Positions 36,211-47,700 of a stretch of DNA of 64,000 nucleotides are shown here, piece after piece (the first letter of the stretch is position 1; the number at the start of each line of letters is the position of its first letter). The stretch comes from Polyporus tsugae. Its lineage: Eukaryota > Basidiomycota > Agaricomycetes > Polyporales > Polyporaceae. The notes under the pieces are model-generated. The model did not search any database and was not told where the DNA came from. It saw only the letters and a program-made list of their open reading frames with translations. The stretch is taken from the NCBI GenBank assembly GCA_024305745.1, contig JAHRBS010000006.1:1800501-1864500 (forward strand). Direction: 5' to 3'. The translations under genes and the position numbers were made by a program.

Positions 36211-36676
36211 ACCGCCATCGATTCCCCCTACATTTTTGTCCATTTTCTCGGTACCCTTCAGTTGCATTCGCATTCATTCCCGGAGTATCCAGCGAGAGAG
36301 GTGTTCTAATCGCTATATGCCCCGCAAGTTGCTCATGAGAAGGCATTATACAACATTGTCAAGATAGGATCACAGCAGCAGATCAGTATACAATAAACTA
36401 GGCCATGAGCGAAGTCGATTCTTGCAGGTGGGGTGGAATCATGCTAGGTTCAGGAACCAGACTGAATGCGAGAGAGTGGCCAGCCTGGAACATTAAAGCT
36501 TGGAATTCTGGAGGCAATAATTATTCCTTGGGCAGGCTTGCCAGTTCTGAAATGGACGGTGTCAGCATGGAGAACAAGAGACTGGAGTGAACTCGTTGAC
36601 GTGATACATACATACAAACCAACCAACTGTATCCATTGGGACTTCCCAGTGCCCAAGAAGATAATCACTACCGAGG
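36211..36676. terminator. Convergent 3' flanks of the WW-domain and RCC1 genes
   Basis: Stop codons of the two genes face each other across about 465 bases. No gene is seen; the segment should hold both polyadenylation regions (AATAAA-like CAATAAAC at about 36390). Confidence 0.35.
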
Positions 36677-38918
36677 TTAAAGCTTCTTCCGCAAAAGCGC
36701 AAGACAATGTTGGCCACCACAAGAGACCGCCTTGGTCAGCCACGATCCTTCTCTCCGAACGACCACCTTCGGCGTCCGGATGATGTCGTCCGGCGAGTCG
36801 ACTACAGTCCCGAGCATCCCCTCGCTGTTCAAGCCCCAGGTGTAGAGCACCCCATCCCGCGTGACGGCCGCGCTCATCCGGTTCGACGCGCCAATCTGCA
36901 CAATCTGGTCCTCATTGACGTCATGCGGGAACTCCACCGGCACAGGCTCGCTGACCCGCGCGACATGGCTATCCTGTGCCTTCCCCCTCGCGTCCGAATT
37001 GTCGTCCTTCGGCAGCGGGAACTGCCCGTCCTCCGCGTTCCCGCACGCGAACACGCGGCCGTCCGACGCGAGAAAGAGCGTGTGGCGGTCGCCCCCCGCG
37101 ATCTGCACGACCGCCGCCTCGCCATCGCCCCCAAGAGCCGTGCGGCCAACCCGGCGGACGCGGTGTGCGTACCACAACACGTCCTGCTTGCTGCCCGTGC
37201 CCGTCTGCCCATACCCGTTCAGACCCCATGCCCAGACCTCGCCCTGCTGGTCGACGAAGAACGAGCTATCGTTTGCGGCCCCAATGGCGACCGCGCGGTG
37301 ACCCGCGGTGCTCCGGAGCACCTTGTAGGGGACCGTGCCCGCTGTCGGCGTCGTTTTGGGGACCTTGTGGCCGAGCTGGCCGTCCGCGCCCTGGCCCATC
37401 GTGTAGACGTCGCCGTGGACGGTGAGGAGGACGAGGTGGTTGGCGCCGGCGACGACGTCGGAGAACCGTTCGCCCGCGAGCTCGGAGACCTGGACGGGGA
37501 ACGGCTGCTTGTCGAGCTGGGGGGAAAACATGAACTTGTCCCCGCCGCTGTTTTGTGGGTACTGCGTCGGGTGGGCGTACGTATTAGACACATGGATCAA
37601 ACGAGGGTGGTTGTTGGAAATGACTGACGTAGTAGGCTCCCCATACACGCAGTTCGCCGCGATCGTTGAGCGCAGCGGCGATGCAGCTACCGGCTGCGAC
37701 TTTCACGGCGCGGAAGAACTCGTCTGTTAGGCAGCGTATGCGAACAGGTGTATGCAGCGGAACTGAAGTTGCCGAATCGACCTCCACACCGTCTTTGCTC
37801 TTGACTGTTGTTCGGCCCAGTTGACCAACTTCATTGTTTCCAAATGACCAGACCTGTGTTGATGGTTAACGTTCATTAGCCTGCACTTGAAAGCACTGGG
37901 GCCCGAGAATAGATGCCACGGCCCAGGGTTTCGTTCTTGCTGGCTCGTCCATTCGGCATTCGGAGGGTTATGAGAACACGCCACGCCTGGTGGATTACGA
38001 GTACTGGTCGGGTTGACCACTAGACACGTATCACGAGTTGACGACGGAGTGGATTGTGTAGCATCCACGGCAACGTCGCTGTCGCATTGAGAGCCAGATT
38101 CCGGCACCCACGTCCGATGGTCGCAAATTACATCCGACCGGCAATGCGCATGTCTTTCTTCACTACTGGGTTACAGTTCGATAAATTGGTTCCAGGGCTT
38201 GATTAGAGCAAGGATAGAAAGGCAGAAAACGGGCTGTCGCCGCAATGGATCTTGTACTCCTCCCCGCATCCACCAAGTACGCACGCTAACCACCACGTCG
38301 AGACGATTCCGCGAATAGGCGTGGTACAGGGTGGCTGCAGGAAGTTCTAGAGCGAACTTGGGCATGTTCAACCAGAATAAGACATACCTGACCAATCTCA
38401 TCGACCATGAGCGAGAAGAATCCTCCCGCAGCGATGGCCACCAAGCCTGCGCCGTTGAGGCCAAACTCTCCCTCCTCGATCAGTTTCTCCACGGCTTTGC
38501 TGCGTCTGGGCTGCTTATCGGATGGGAGCTCGTCTCAAGTGCCCATGGGCCCGTCCTTGTTGTCGGGACCCCAGCCAAATAGCTGCCAGCATGGCCGTTC
38601 GCGTAAGGGTGGTGCGGGGAACGGGTTGACGGACGGGAGGTCTCTTTGGCGTGCGGTGAAGGAACGAGGTGAGGGAACAGCAGCGCGGTCGACTCTTCGT
38701 GGTGGGGGTCTGCGAGGCCTGCGTTTAGGTTTTGCAGCTTCTTCATGGTTGGCTGGGGGTTTGTGTTTCGGGACAGCTCTACGTTTCGCTGGAGGAGCTG
38801 GTGGTGGGGAGGCCGCACGCTTCCGGGTGCTCGCGCGTGTGGGTTGTTTTGTAGAGGAACGAGTCGTCCTTGTGGGAGGCATTGTGTGTCGATGTCGTGC
38901 GTGTGCTGCAGAGGCCAT
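36677..38918 (-). CDS. RCC1: RCC1/Pim1 Ran guanine-nucleotide exchange factor, with an in-frame TGA
   Basis: Chromatin-bound exchange factor that loads Ran with GTP for nuclear transport and spindle assembly. Basic N-terminal tail (TRKRAASPPPAPPAKRRAV) likely acts as nuclear signal. RCC1 blades follow: GLVAIAAGGFFSLMVDEIGQ, VWSFGNNEVGQLGRTTVKSK, VWGAYY, FSDVVAGANHLVLLTVHGDV, EVWAWGLNGYGQTGTGSKQD, IAGGDRHTLFLASDGRVFAC, VLYTWGLNSEGMLGT and the end KAVSCGGQHCLALLRKKL. Introns: 37854-38387 (534 bases, very long for this genome) and 37562-37628. A TGA at 38535-38537 interrupts the reading between GPDNKDGPMGT and DELPSDKQPRRSKAVE, both clearly part of the protein and in one frame; no splice sites remove it. 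Starts possible at 38918 (MASAAHARH) or 38883 (MPPTRTTRSS). Confidence 0.88.
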
Positions 38919-39409
38919 CGAGGTGAGGGAAGGAAGTTCAAGGAACCATAAGAACCGCCGGATGCCCGAAGCCGACTATTGTACCGCCATCCCGTTGTGG
39001 CTGAACATTATGTGGCTACGCCTCTTGCTCTGCCAAATTAGCAATGGTCATTGTCCTTGCCTTGATGCAACCGGGGTAACAATGTGGGGGCGTTCCAAAA
39101 TATTTGATGGAAAAAATTAGGTACTGTGGGGTCATATATGGCCAACGCCGGGATCGAACCGACGACCTTGGCGTTATTAGCACCACGCTCTAACCAACTG
39201 AGCTAGTCGGCCCTGCTAAGGGGTTGTTTTTGTGTTGTATGACACATACTGATTGGAACAGAAACTTATCACGGTCACGAGTATGACGCGCCTCTGAAGT
39301 TGAAGTTGGCTTATTAGTTCCGACTCCCGAGTCCCGCCTCCCGCCATCGCCATCGACTTCCCCGCCCCCTCCGAACTCGCCGCCGACCCAGCTGTGCGCG
39401 ACTTGGAAT
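38919..39409. promoter_or_regulatory. Divergent promoter region holding a tRNA gene
   Basis: Roughly 490 bases between the RCC1 start (-) and the FHA protein start (+), with the tRNA-Ile gene in the middle. T-run TTTTTT in the tRNA sense at about 39110-39117 is a Pol III terminator. Confidence 0.45.
39139..39212 (-). tRNA. tRNA-Ile (AAT anticodon)
   Basis: 74 bases folding as a cloverleaf: acceptor GGCCGAC/GTTGGCC (with a G-T pair) then A, A box TAGCTCAGTTGG, anticodon AAT in the loop of the CGTGGTGCTAATAACGCC arm, B box GGTTCGATCCC. No intron. A T-run follows in the sense direction. The gene at 55997-56070 has the same sequence in opposite orientation. Confidence 0.95.
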
Positions 39410-42400
39410 ATGGACGCAAGTGACGTAGGGCGTCTTGGCGCTCTCCAGCTCCTTCGGTACCAGTCTTCCGAGTCGGTCGTCACTTCATACCCCATCGACG
39501 ACGAAGAAATCACAATCGGCCGCGACCAGTCATGTTCCCTTCGCCTCTATTATCCTGCCGTTTCCGCCCTCCACGCCAAGATCACCTTCGTTGAGCGCAA
39601 AGCCTTTCTTGTCATTCTCGGAACGAACGGCGTCCTACTCGACGACGAACCGATGTTCCCCGCTCCTGCCAATGCTTCCGGCCCAACCACCGTTCCCCTC
39701 CAGAACAACTCCGTAATCGAGCTACATAAGAAGCGTTTCCGCTTTATGTATCCCCCCAAGCACCTTCGCTCTGCTGTCATCAATACTCCCACTCAAGGGA
39801 CACCCAGTGTTGCACGCCGCCCTCTCCGCCTCTCGATGATCGCGAGCGCACATGTCTTCACTCCGCGCCCAAGCCACGACCCCCAAGAGAACCTTCGTAT
39901 CCTCCAAACACCTTTGCGCACACCGTTTTCCGTAGAGCAAGAAGAAATCGTCCTCGTTCATAGCAATGCTCCGCGCGTGGTCGAAGAAGAAAAGGACCTT
40001 GTTATCCTCGACGAGGTCGAGCCTGAACCTGTCCTTCCTCTTCCCCTTCCAGTCATGCCCCAGTACCCGGTGACCCCTGTGCGACGCCCGAGGCCATCCC
40101 TTCACCGTGCGGTCTTGATACGTTCAGCCCAACGCGTTGCTCTGCAACGCGAAGTACAACGCGAGGAGGAAGAGCAGGACGCGGAGGAGGTTGAGGATGT
40201 AATTGATGCGATTGCGGAGGAAAGCGATGAAGATGTTCAAGAAATACCTCACCCGGATGGTCAGCAGCAGGTTTCTGGATGGCGAAAGAGCCTGGACATG
40301 GTGAAGGGCGGTCTTGGTTGGGCGTTCCGCGGCCTCTCTGTCGAGGTAAGCGCGATCATCTTGTGACTGAGGTCGGCGAACTCATCGTATACAGCCAAAG
40401 GAAGAGGAGGAGGAACCCGCTTTCGACGAAGAGATGGTCGAGGAAGATCAGGAGGAGCAAGCTGAAGAAATGGACGAAGAAGGCATCTACGAACATGATG
40501 AAGAATACGACCAAGAGAACCAATACGAATACCAGGACGAACGTGATGATACCCCACTGGCCGAGCCCCTTCGCCCCCTCGGCCAGTTCATGACTCCCCA
40601 AATACAGAGGTTCTCCAAACTGCCCCGTCTCTCCCTCGGGCCTGGGGCTGCCCCAGACGCGGGCCCGCGGCGTGTTCGCGTCGTCGCCCCTTGGAAGGTG
40701 AGCGAGATCCAGGTCCCCGCGACGGTTAAGGAGGAAGGCGTATCCGGCCCTTCAACAAGTGCTGCTGCGCCGCCCTCCACACCGCTCTCCCAAGTGAAGA
40801 GGGAGAAGGTGACCGACGAGGAACGCGAGGTGAGTGCGTACTCTCTGCACCTATGCAATACATATGTCAGACACGTATTGGACAGGCTATCCGTGCTCGG
40901 AGACGTTCAGCCCTCGCAACACCAGACAATTTCTTCAAGGGTCAGACCCCGGGATCGCGCCGCACTCTGTTCCCTACGCTCGCCCCCCTGCCTTCCCCGA
41001 GTTTCGGCGAAGCTGCGTCCTCGTCGACGCAGGCTGCATCTGCGCAAAAGACCTCGACATCCACGTCATCTTCCACCTCATCGGTGAAGGTCGAGGAGCA
41101 AGAGGACACCGCAGTCCTCCTCGCGCGCATGAAGCAGATGGTCGAAGGCGTGAAGCAGCGTCAGAGCCTCGGACGGCAGAGCCTCAGCCTGAGCCCGCGC
41201 AAGCGCGAGGGCGGCTTCTCCCTCCTCGCGCCCGACCATGCCCGCCCGCATCGCCCATCGCACATCCTCCTCGAAGAAGAGGAGGACGCGCACATGGACG
41301 ATGAGCCAGAGCACGAGCACGAGCACGAGGAAGTTGAGGAGCCCGCCCTGGCTCCAGCGCCGAAGACCCCGCGCATGTCCGACTTGCGCCATGTCTTCCG
41401 GCGTCCTCGTGAGGAATCGAGCACCCCCGCTCTCGCTGGCGTGCGGGAGATGTTCCGTCCGCAGCCGCAAGGGCCGGTGGAGACCCCGCATATGGACGGC
41501 ATGCAGGAGATGCTCAGTACCCCCGTAGCGTACCGTGCAGCCCCTGTTGCAGAAACCCAGGACGAGGAAGAGAAGGCAGATGAAGAAGAAGAGGCGGAAC
41601 CTGTCGCGGAGCTGCCTGCGAAGACCGCACGCGGGAAGAGGACTCCTGCAACCAAAATCGCGCGCAAGGCTCCTGTGCCTCAGTCTGCCCCCTCAAAGAG
41701 CACGCGGGCATCATCACAGGTTCCGGATGAGCCACAGACTGCTGGTACTGCTGCACGGAGGACGAGAGCGCGCACTGCAGATGGTGCCGTCGGACAGGTG
41801 CGTGTAGCTTTCGCACACCCTATCATTTCTGTCTCTCTGAGGATGTATGGCAGACATCGCGTGCCACCAGGGGCAAACCTGCAGCAACGGCTGCGACCCC
41901 GGAGCCCAAGGAAGACGAGGATGAGCCCGAGCCTCAACCCATACGCGCGACGCGTCGCACGCGGAACACCACCGATTCGTCTACTACCACGTCCACTGCC
42001 AACACAGACGATGTAGATACGAAGCCTGCGCGAAGGACGCGTGCGAAGACACCTACTCCCGTCGCGAACACATCGACGACCAAGGCGGGGGCCAGCACCA
42101 CTCGTCGTGGGACACGCGCGAAGCCGATCGAGGTCGTTGAAGAAGAGGAGGACAAGGATGACGATCCCCTCGACTCCCTCCCTCGCGAGCCTGCCAGTTC
42201 CAACGTGAAGAGCCGCCGCGGCGCACGCGGCAAGGCCCCTGTGAAGCAGGAGGATGCTGACGACGCCGTCCCGCCCGTCCCTCCACTTCCAGCCGCCGAG
42301 AACGATGCCCCACGCGCCACACGCGCACGGCGCACGCCCGTACCGAGGGCCACGCCCGTGCCCGATGTAGCGCGCACGCGTGGTGCCTCTGGGGCGGCCA

Positions 42401-42627
42401 CCGAGGCGGTCATCCCGGAGGGCAAGGAGAACACACCTGAGCCGGACGAGGACAAGGAGGAGGGCAAGACGACGACGACGACGACGAAGCGCAAGGGCAC
42501 TCGCACGGCGGCTGCGAGGGCGGCGGGCAAGAACGCTGCTGCCTCTGTTTCTGGGGAGGGCGTCGCTCCGGCAGCGACTGCTGCGACGAAGACGAGGGCG
42601 GGGCGGTCGAGGGCCGGGAAGGCTTGA
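39410..42627 (+). CDS. FHA-domain protein with Ki-67-like repeats
   Basis: Large nuclear-type protein of about 1000 residues. An N-terminal FHA domain (EEITIGRDQSCSLRL, ALHAKITFVER, LGTNGVLLDDEP) should bind phosphothreonine. Then come long acidic stretches (EEDQEEQAEEMDEEG), a middle block with SP and TP sites, three tandem copies of a TP-x4-(L/M)-(R/Q)-x-(M/V)-(F/L) motif (TPRMSDLRHVFRRP, TPALAGVREMFRP, TPHMDGMQEMLSTP), and a long basic C-terminus rich in TRR/RGxR and RAT-type repeats (TRRTRNTT, KSRRGARGKAP, TKRKGTRTAA). Introns: 40349-40393, 40831-40892 and 41798-41852, all in frame. Human Ki-67 also has an N-terminal FHA domain, an LAGxKELFQTP core repeated in tandem and a basic DNA-binding tail; homology is inferred. 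Divergent from RCC1. Confidence 0.85.
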
Positions 42628-43279
42628 GGCCTGCTGGCTGAGGGAGCCTGTGGCTCTAACCCTGGACCGTGCGCGGGGGCCGTGCGCCTTTGGTTGGGAC
42701 TAGATTGGGTGGAACGTGCTTTTATTTGTATACTATACTAAGGAATCCCATGCAGACTATGACTAGTACGAGGGCAGAGACCATGCCATCCATCTCAGAG
42801 GCTTGTATTGCGTGCAATTGAACCCCTCAGCGCTGCAGCTCGCGAAAGAAGGCACGGGGGGATGAGTCACTATTGGCATTACCCCCAGGTCACCGTGACA
42901 CAAGTGCAACTTCGGAGTCGTGTAAACACGAATGTTGTCGTCATTTATGAATAGCAAACGTTGCATTAATGGGGTAGTGGTAACCTGGGTCGTTGCCATC
43001 GACCCGCCGGGGGTTCGATTCCCTCTTAATGCATCACTTGTACGCTGGGTACTCTATTTTGGCTTTTCGAGCAGAGGCCTGTATGTAGGGTTCGAACCGC
43101 GCTCCTTGAACTAGATCTCACTCTGCTCTTTGCTCTACTCACGAACCTGGACCACGCGACTCCCAATTGCTGCCACGCTAATGAAGTTCGCTTGCCGCTG
43201 AGCTCCATACCTTCGCGTACATGACCTGAACGGTGAACCAACAGGCCTGGACTATCAGATACTTACTAGAACTTCCATC
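42628..43279. other. Intergenic around the tRNA-Gly gene
   Basis: Apart from the tRNA-Gly, nothing recognised. The first part is the 3' flank of the FHA gene, the last part the leader of the next gene. Confidence 0.4.
42963..43033 (+). tRNA. tRNA-Gly (GCC anticodon)
   Basis: 71 bases: acceptor GCATTAA / TTAATGC then A; D-arm TGGGGTAGTGGTAA; anticodon stem GGTCG/CGACC with loop TTGCCAT (anticodon GCC); T-arm with GGTTCGATTCC. No intron. A short T-run (TTTT) follows within about 25 bases. Its D-arm and T-arm match the truncated copy at 33279-33330. Confidence 0.93.
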
Positions 43280-44794
43280 ATGCAGAAATGTGTCGAGTTG
43301 AGCTGCCTCCCCAAGCCCAGCTCAGGGACCAAGTCCATCAAGGTACGTCGTCTATTCTCCCTTCCGTCCATTTCCCGTCGCCCCTGCTCACCATGAATCC
43401 CTGCGCCGCAGTTCAAGCGGACCACGCCAGGTAGCATCAGCAGCCTCGTCTACCCCAACCGACCGCCCAACCCGAACCGCGTCCTCGACCCCACCCACCC
43501 CGCGCTGCACTTCAAGCCCGCCCAATATGCGAAGGCGTTCCCTTGGCGGTCTTACCCCGGCTTCTCGCTCCGTGCGCTGCCCAAGAGCCTCCTCGAGAAG
43601 CCTTCGTACCCCGCCCCCAACCCCCCGTTCGTGCTGGCCCCACCCCGGAGCGTGACTCTCGACAAGGGGAAGGCGCGAGAGGAGGATATTAGCGATGAGA
43701 GTGAAAGCGGTGGTGTGGAGGATGGCGGTGGAGAGAATGGCGTTGGCGAGGGGCCCTCAACGAGGTGGAATGAGGAGAAGGGCAGAATCAGTATGTCGCT
43801 CGCCAACGTAGCGTCGCTGGGCGTCGGGGGCCGTGTGGTGCGCGTGAAGGTGGACAACAAGGTCAAGAACGCGATCGCGCTCGTCGCCACGCGCGGCGCC
43901 GACGTCGAATGCGGGGCTGACGGCGTGAAGCGTATCGTATTCCGAGACGAGCAGGCGGGGCCCGGCTGGGTGCTGCGTGGTGCGTGTTTCTCTCCCTCCC
44001 TTCCTCTTCTCTCCCCTGCGTTCTCTTTGCTCCTATATCGTCGTTCGCTTGTTCTCCTTGTCTGTCCCAATGCCCCTCTGCTGACGTCCCACACCCATTT
44101 CTCTGTTGCCCCGCAGACTGGACATACATCTGTCGACCCGACCACCGCCTCAACCTCGTGCCCTACTCCGAGCTCATCCCCGCCGTTCGACGCGCCCTCA
44201 AGGATATCTACGTCCCCGGCCAGCGGCTCGAGGACGAGTGGAGCGCGCCCGCCGCGCTTCAGGTCGCCCGGTTGCTCGATTCGCTCGGCCCTCTTGGAGG
44301 GTCCGTCACGGCCAGGAAGGCCTCGCACAACATCGACGGGAGGAAGGCCGAGGTGGGGAAACTTCTGGACGAGCTCGCGAAACACGGCGTGGGGGAGCCC
44401 GATCAGTGCGAGATCCCATCGGGGCATACACTCCTGGAGGCCATGCTGAAGCGCTACCGGGACCTCGTTGGGGTTCGTCATTCATGTCCGCAGTTGTGCA
44501 GTAGCAATCGAAAGCTGACATGCTTTGCAGGAGATGAGGACGGAACCAACGACAGAGGCTGGTCAGAGAGCGTCGTCGGGCCCGTCGGCACCTACACCAA
44601 CGTCTTCCCAGCGTCGATATTCTAGCGGGTCACCTAGGAGCGGTCATGCTACTACGAAACAACCGCCTCGTAGTCCCAACGCTATGAAAGCTCTTCCGGG
44701 ACGCGAGATGATCAAGGCCCGTCCCGTTCGCCACGTCGCAACGCGCAGTAGCAGCGTTGACGGGCAGAATCCTCGCTCGCTCGGAGACCGCTGA
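43280..44794 (+). CDS. Conserved-looking protein of unknown function
   Basis: Four exons: MQKCVELSCLPKPSSGTKSIK (43280-43342), FKRTTPGSISSLVYPNR to PGWVLR (from about 43414 to 43979), DWTYICRPDHRLNLVPYSEL to RYRDLVG (44118-44470), and EMRTEPTTEAGQ to SSVDGQNPRSLGDR (from 44531). All joins keep frame and frames opposite are worse, so the gene is real. No family is recognised. An N-terminus rich in basic residues with few acidic ones could be a mitochondrial targeting sequence. A compact segment, GRVVRVKVDNKVKNAIALV and KRIVFRDEQAGPGWVLRDWT, is probably the folded core; the acidic insert DISDESESGGVEDGGGE and the Ser/Pro-rich end look disordered. An RNA-binding role can only be guessed. Confidence 0.7.
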
Positions 44795-47700
44795 ACATCA
44801 CAGGCACACGCAGCGCTATCGGGGCCCACACCATCTCCTGCACTTAGCGACCTCCTCGAAGCAAGCACTTTGGCCGAGATGGTTTTCGTCTCTACAGCCG
44901 GAGGTCCTGGAGCTGCGTTGGTCGTCGGCAGTATGATCCATTGGTATTCCTTGTCTAGTCACTTACCACATGTTTAATATCTAATCTGTCGTCTATCTAC
45001 TCATTTCAAAGCAACCGCAATGGAGATGTGCTTCAGTAGCCTTGTTTGCTGCTGGCAAAGGAAGGTACTTGATGCCTCCAAGATACGAATACAACGAAAC
45101 GCCGATGTCTAGCCTATGAAGTTCTGATGAACGCTTCCAGCCGCAGTCAACGGTATCACTCGCAGCACTAATCAATGGACCATCAGATCGGAAGCGGCTC
45201 GGCGGTGAGCACGGAATACCACCATCTTTTAGGAAGGAGAACTCTCATAAGGTGTGCGCATTGTTGTTCATATCTTGAAATAGTTTTGCACGCTTGATAT
45301 TGTCCATATGACTAGGTACAAGGGATCGGAGCGGAGGCTAAAAAGATCCACAAGACTCCAACTAAGGGAGGATGTAAGCAGTGCCCCTACGTCCTCACAT
45401 AGACCTATGGCCACTCGATTGAACCGTCTTACCGTGAAATCACACATTCCAAGGTCATCGCGACATCCGATGAGACTTCCAGTTGTATCATGATGATATG
45501 GACTGGTGGCCCTCGAGACCTGGAGGGTCTAAGCAGGTACGTGAAAGGTCGTGAGTAAAAATATGCCCCTACTATAGGCTGGCTTTGATTGTGCCACGCC
45601 AGGTCCGAAATCCTCTCTGGGGCGTCGTGCTGGGTGGTGAGAGGTGGAGTTGATGCTGTCCAATCTTGTTTGACAGCGCAGCGGGGGTACGTGAACAAAA
45701 CGTTGAACGTGAGTGTATTGTGGTTCGCCATGCGTCCATATACGGTTCATCCTGACGCACTGCCGTTATAAAGCCGCCGTTAAGATTCGCATTGGCGGAT
45801 ACTGACGGGGTTGCCAGCCCTGAGGAAACGAGGCAACCCCCCCTTGATGCGCGGGGCGACGTCGACCGACTCAATTTTATTTTTACGTCGAACCCTCCCC
45901 TCCTTCCGCCTTGAAAAATGCTCATCGACGGGAGGTCGACAGTCCACAGCCGAGCTGTACGAGTCATTCCTTCCAACTCTTCCAGCACGCATATCTCCGT
46001 GAAGGATAACGAGAGTCGATGGCACCGCGGCCTCGGCCACACACAAGGAGGCCTTGTCTCACCCTTGGAACAACACGAGGCCCTTTTCAACAGCCCCATG
46101 CGTCTCCGGCACGCTGACCCGGGCGTTGTGGTCAGCTTCAAACGCGCGTTTCCGCCGCGACGCGAACGTGGCCGCGGCCAATGGGAGCAGTCGTCCGCGT
46201 CCCGGGCTCCGATGGGGAGACGAAGTACTTTCGTGCCGCCTGCCTCTCGCGTCTGGAATCTGTCCCGACGGAACAGGACCGTCGCGGGAAGCAGGGCGGC
46301 GGTGGGCGCGGTGTGTGTTCCTTGAAACACGCCTCAATCGGAAGCTAGAAGCCAACGTTTTCGCTGTAGGCACCGATCTCCCTGGTGCCCGTCCCGACCC
46401 TGCTGTGGCAAGCAACCGCCCTGAGGATGGAGAAACGTCCAACAAGCACCTACCCCGACTAGGCTGATGACACCCATCGATCGAGCTCTGTCCCTGCAGC
46501 ACAAACATGCACGGGTCCCCAAAGTATGTACAAGAGAATTTTGACCGTCAGGCCATGGAACCGAATCCCCAACGCGCAGCCTTGGCGTTCCATATTGCGA
46601 CTCTATCGCTCTTCGTCATCCGACGCGGTTCTTCGGGACGGGCATGCTGCAGGCGGTCTTAAACTAAGTGCCCGGAATCCACTGGGCTCCGAGTGTAGTT
46701 CTGTGGGCGCATACATCACCAGTCAGCGCGGGGCTGGGGAAGAATGGCCGCAATGGGGTCTAATACGTCGCTTAATGCCTGTGCTGTAGCTCTCTCGGCG
46801 TACACTCGAACGATGCTGGAGTTGTGCAGGTCGCAGGACAGGCCTAGGATGTTGCCGGAACGCTGTGCGCCTAATCATGGTTTGATGTTTTAACCAACCC
46901 TTTACAGCGCCCCGCGTGTTGGTCGCCACGCGAACACCACAATGCGATCCAGGATCGTTCAAGGCACTCCATGCTTCGAGGCAGAAGCGGAGATTTTTTC
47001 TCGTCTGCGGAGGCGAACAGCGGTGTACTCCTGTATTTTGTTCTGCGAACACGACGAAGTAGGATCTACTACAAAATTTACCAAGGGTCGGCACCTTGCC
47101 AGTGTCGGAAGTTAGTGTACAAAGGTGTACAACAATCACGACCACCCCGGCGCTGCACTATCGCGATATCAAATGAACACACCTTGGCACCCTCCAACAC
47201 ACACACCATTCCGGGTGAACTCATTTGCAAGCAAGAGGTCCTCCGGCGTTGCATTTTGCGGCGCGGTGTGGCAAACTTGTGGCAAATGTTATGCCTTATG
47301 TGGGATGGTCCGCATGTCCGACTCCCAGACAGTTGCACAGCGATGATGGGCTGCTGCAGACGCCATACTTAATTACTCAGTATGGGGGATAGATATTGTT
47401 GATGAGAGGTTCTAGGCCAGGCATCATGACGACAGAGGTACTTCCTGGTACTTCACGCCTAGGTACGTTTCCATTCGATGTTCCATTCGGGGAGCCGCGG
47501 GCTGCGAAGCCGCAAGTACCTGAGGTTAGTCTATCTGGAAATTACATACATATTGGGACTGCGGGGCATACCTTCGAGTCAACTTGACTCGAACGTTGTT
47601 CTCAGAGATGACGGATCAGTCGACGAGGGACCAAGAAAGGCTCTCCTGTCCAGGGCCCAGTCGTACGTGTATGTCGTATACTATTAGTGAGTGTATGCCG

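Noticed and set aside
36707..37627. A 306-codon open frame on the plus strand
   Set aside because: Opposite the RCC1 blades; composition (Arg/Val/Asp-rich) and lack of motifs mark it as a shadow.
43085..43150. GGTTCGAACC block resembling a tRNA T-arm
   Set aside because: No acceptor stem or anticodon arm could be formed at the right distances.
45572..46330. A 252-codon single-exon frame on the minus strand
   Set aside because: Frames on the other strand are also open, no motif or signal was seen and no flanking exons fit; kept only as a note in the intergenic entry.
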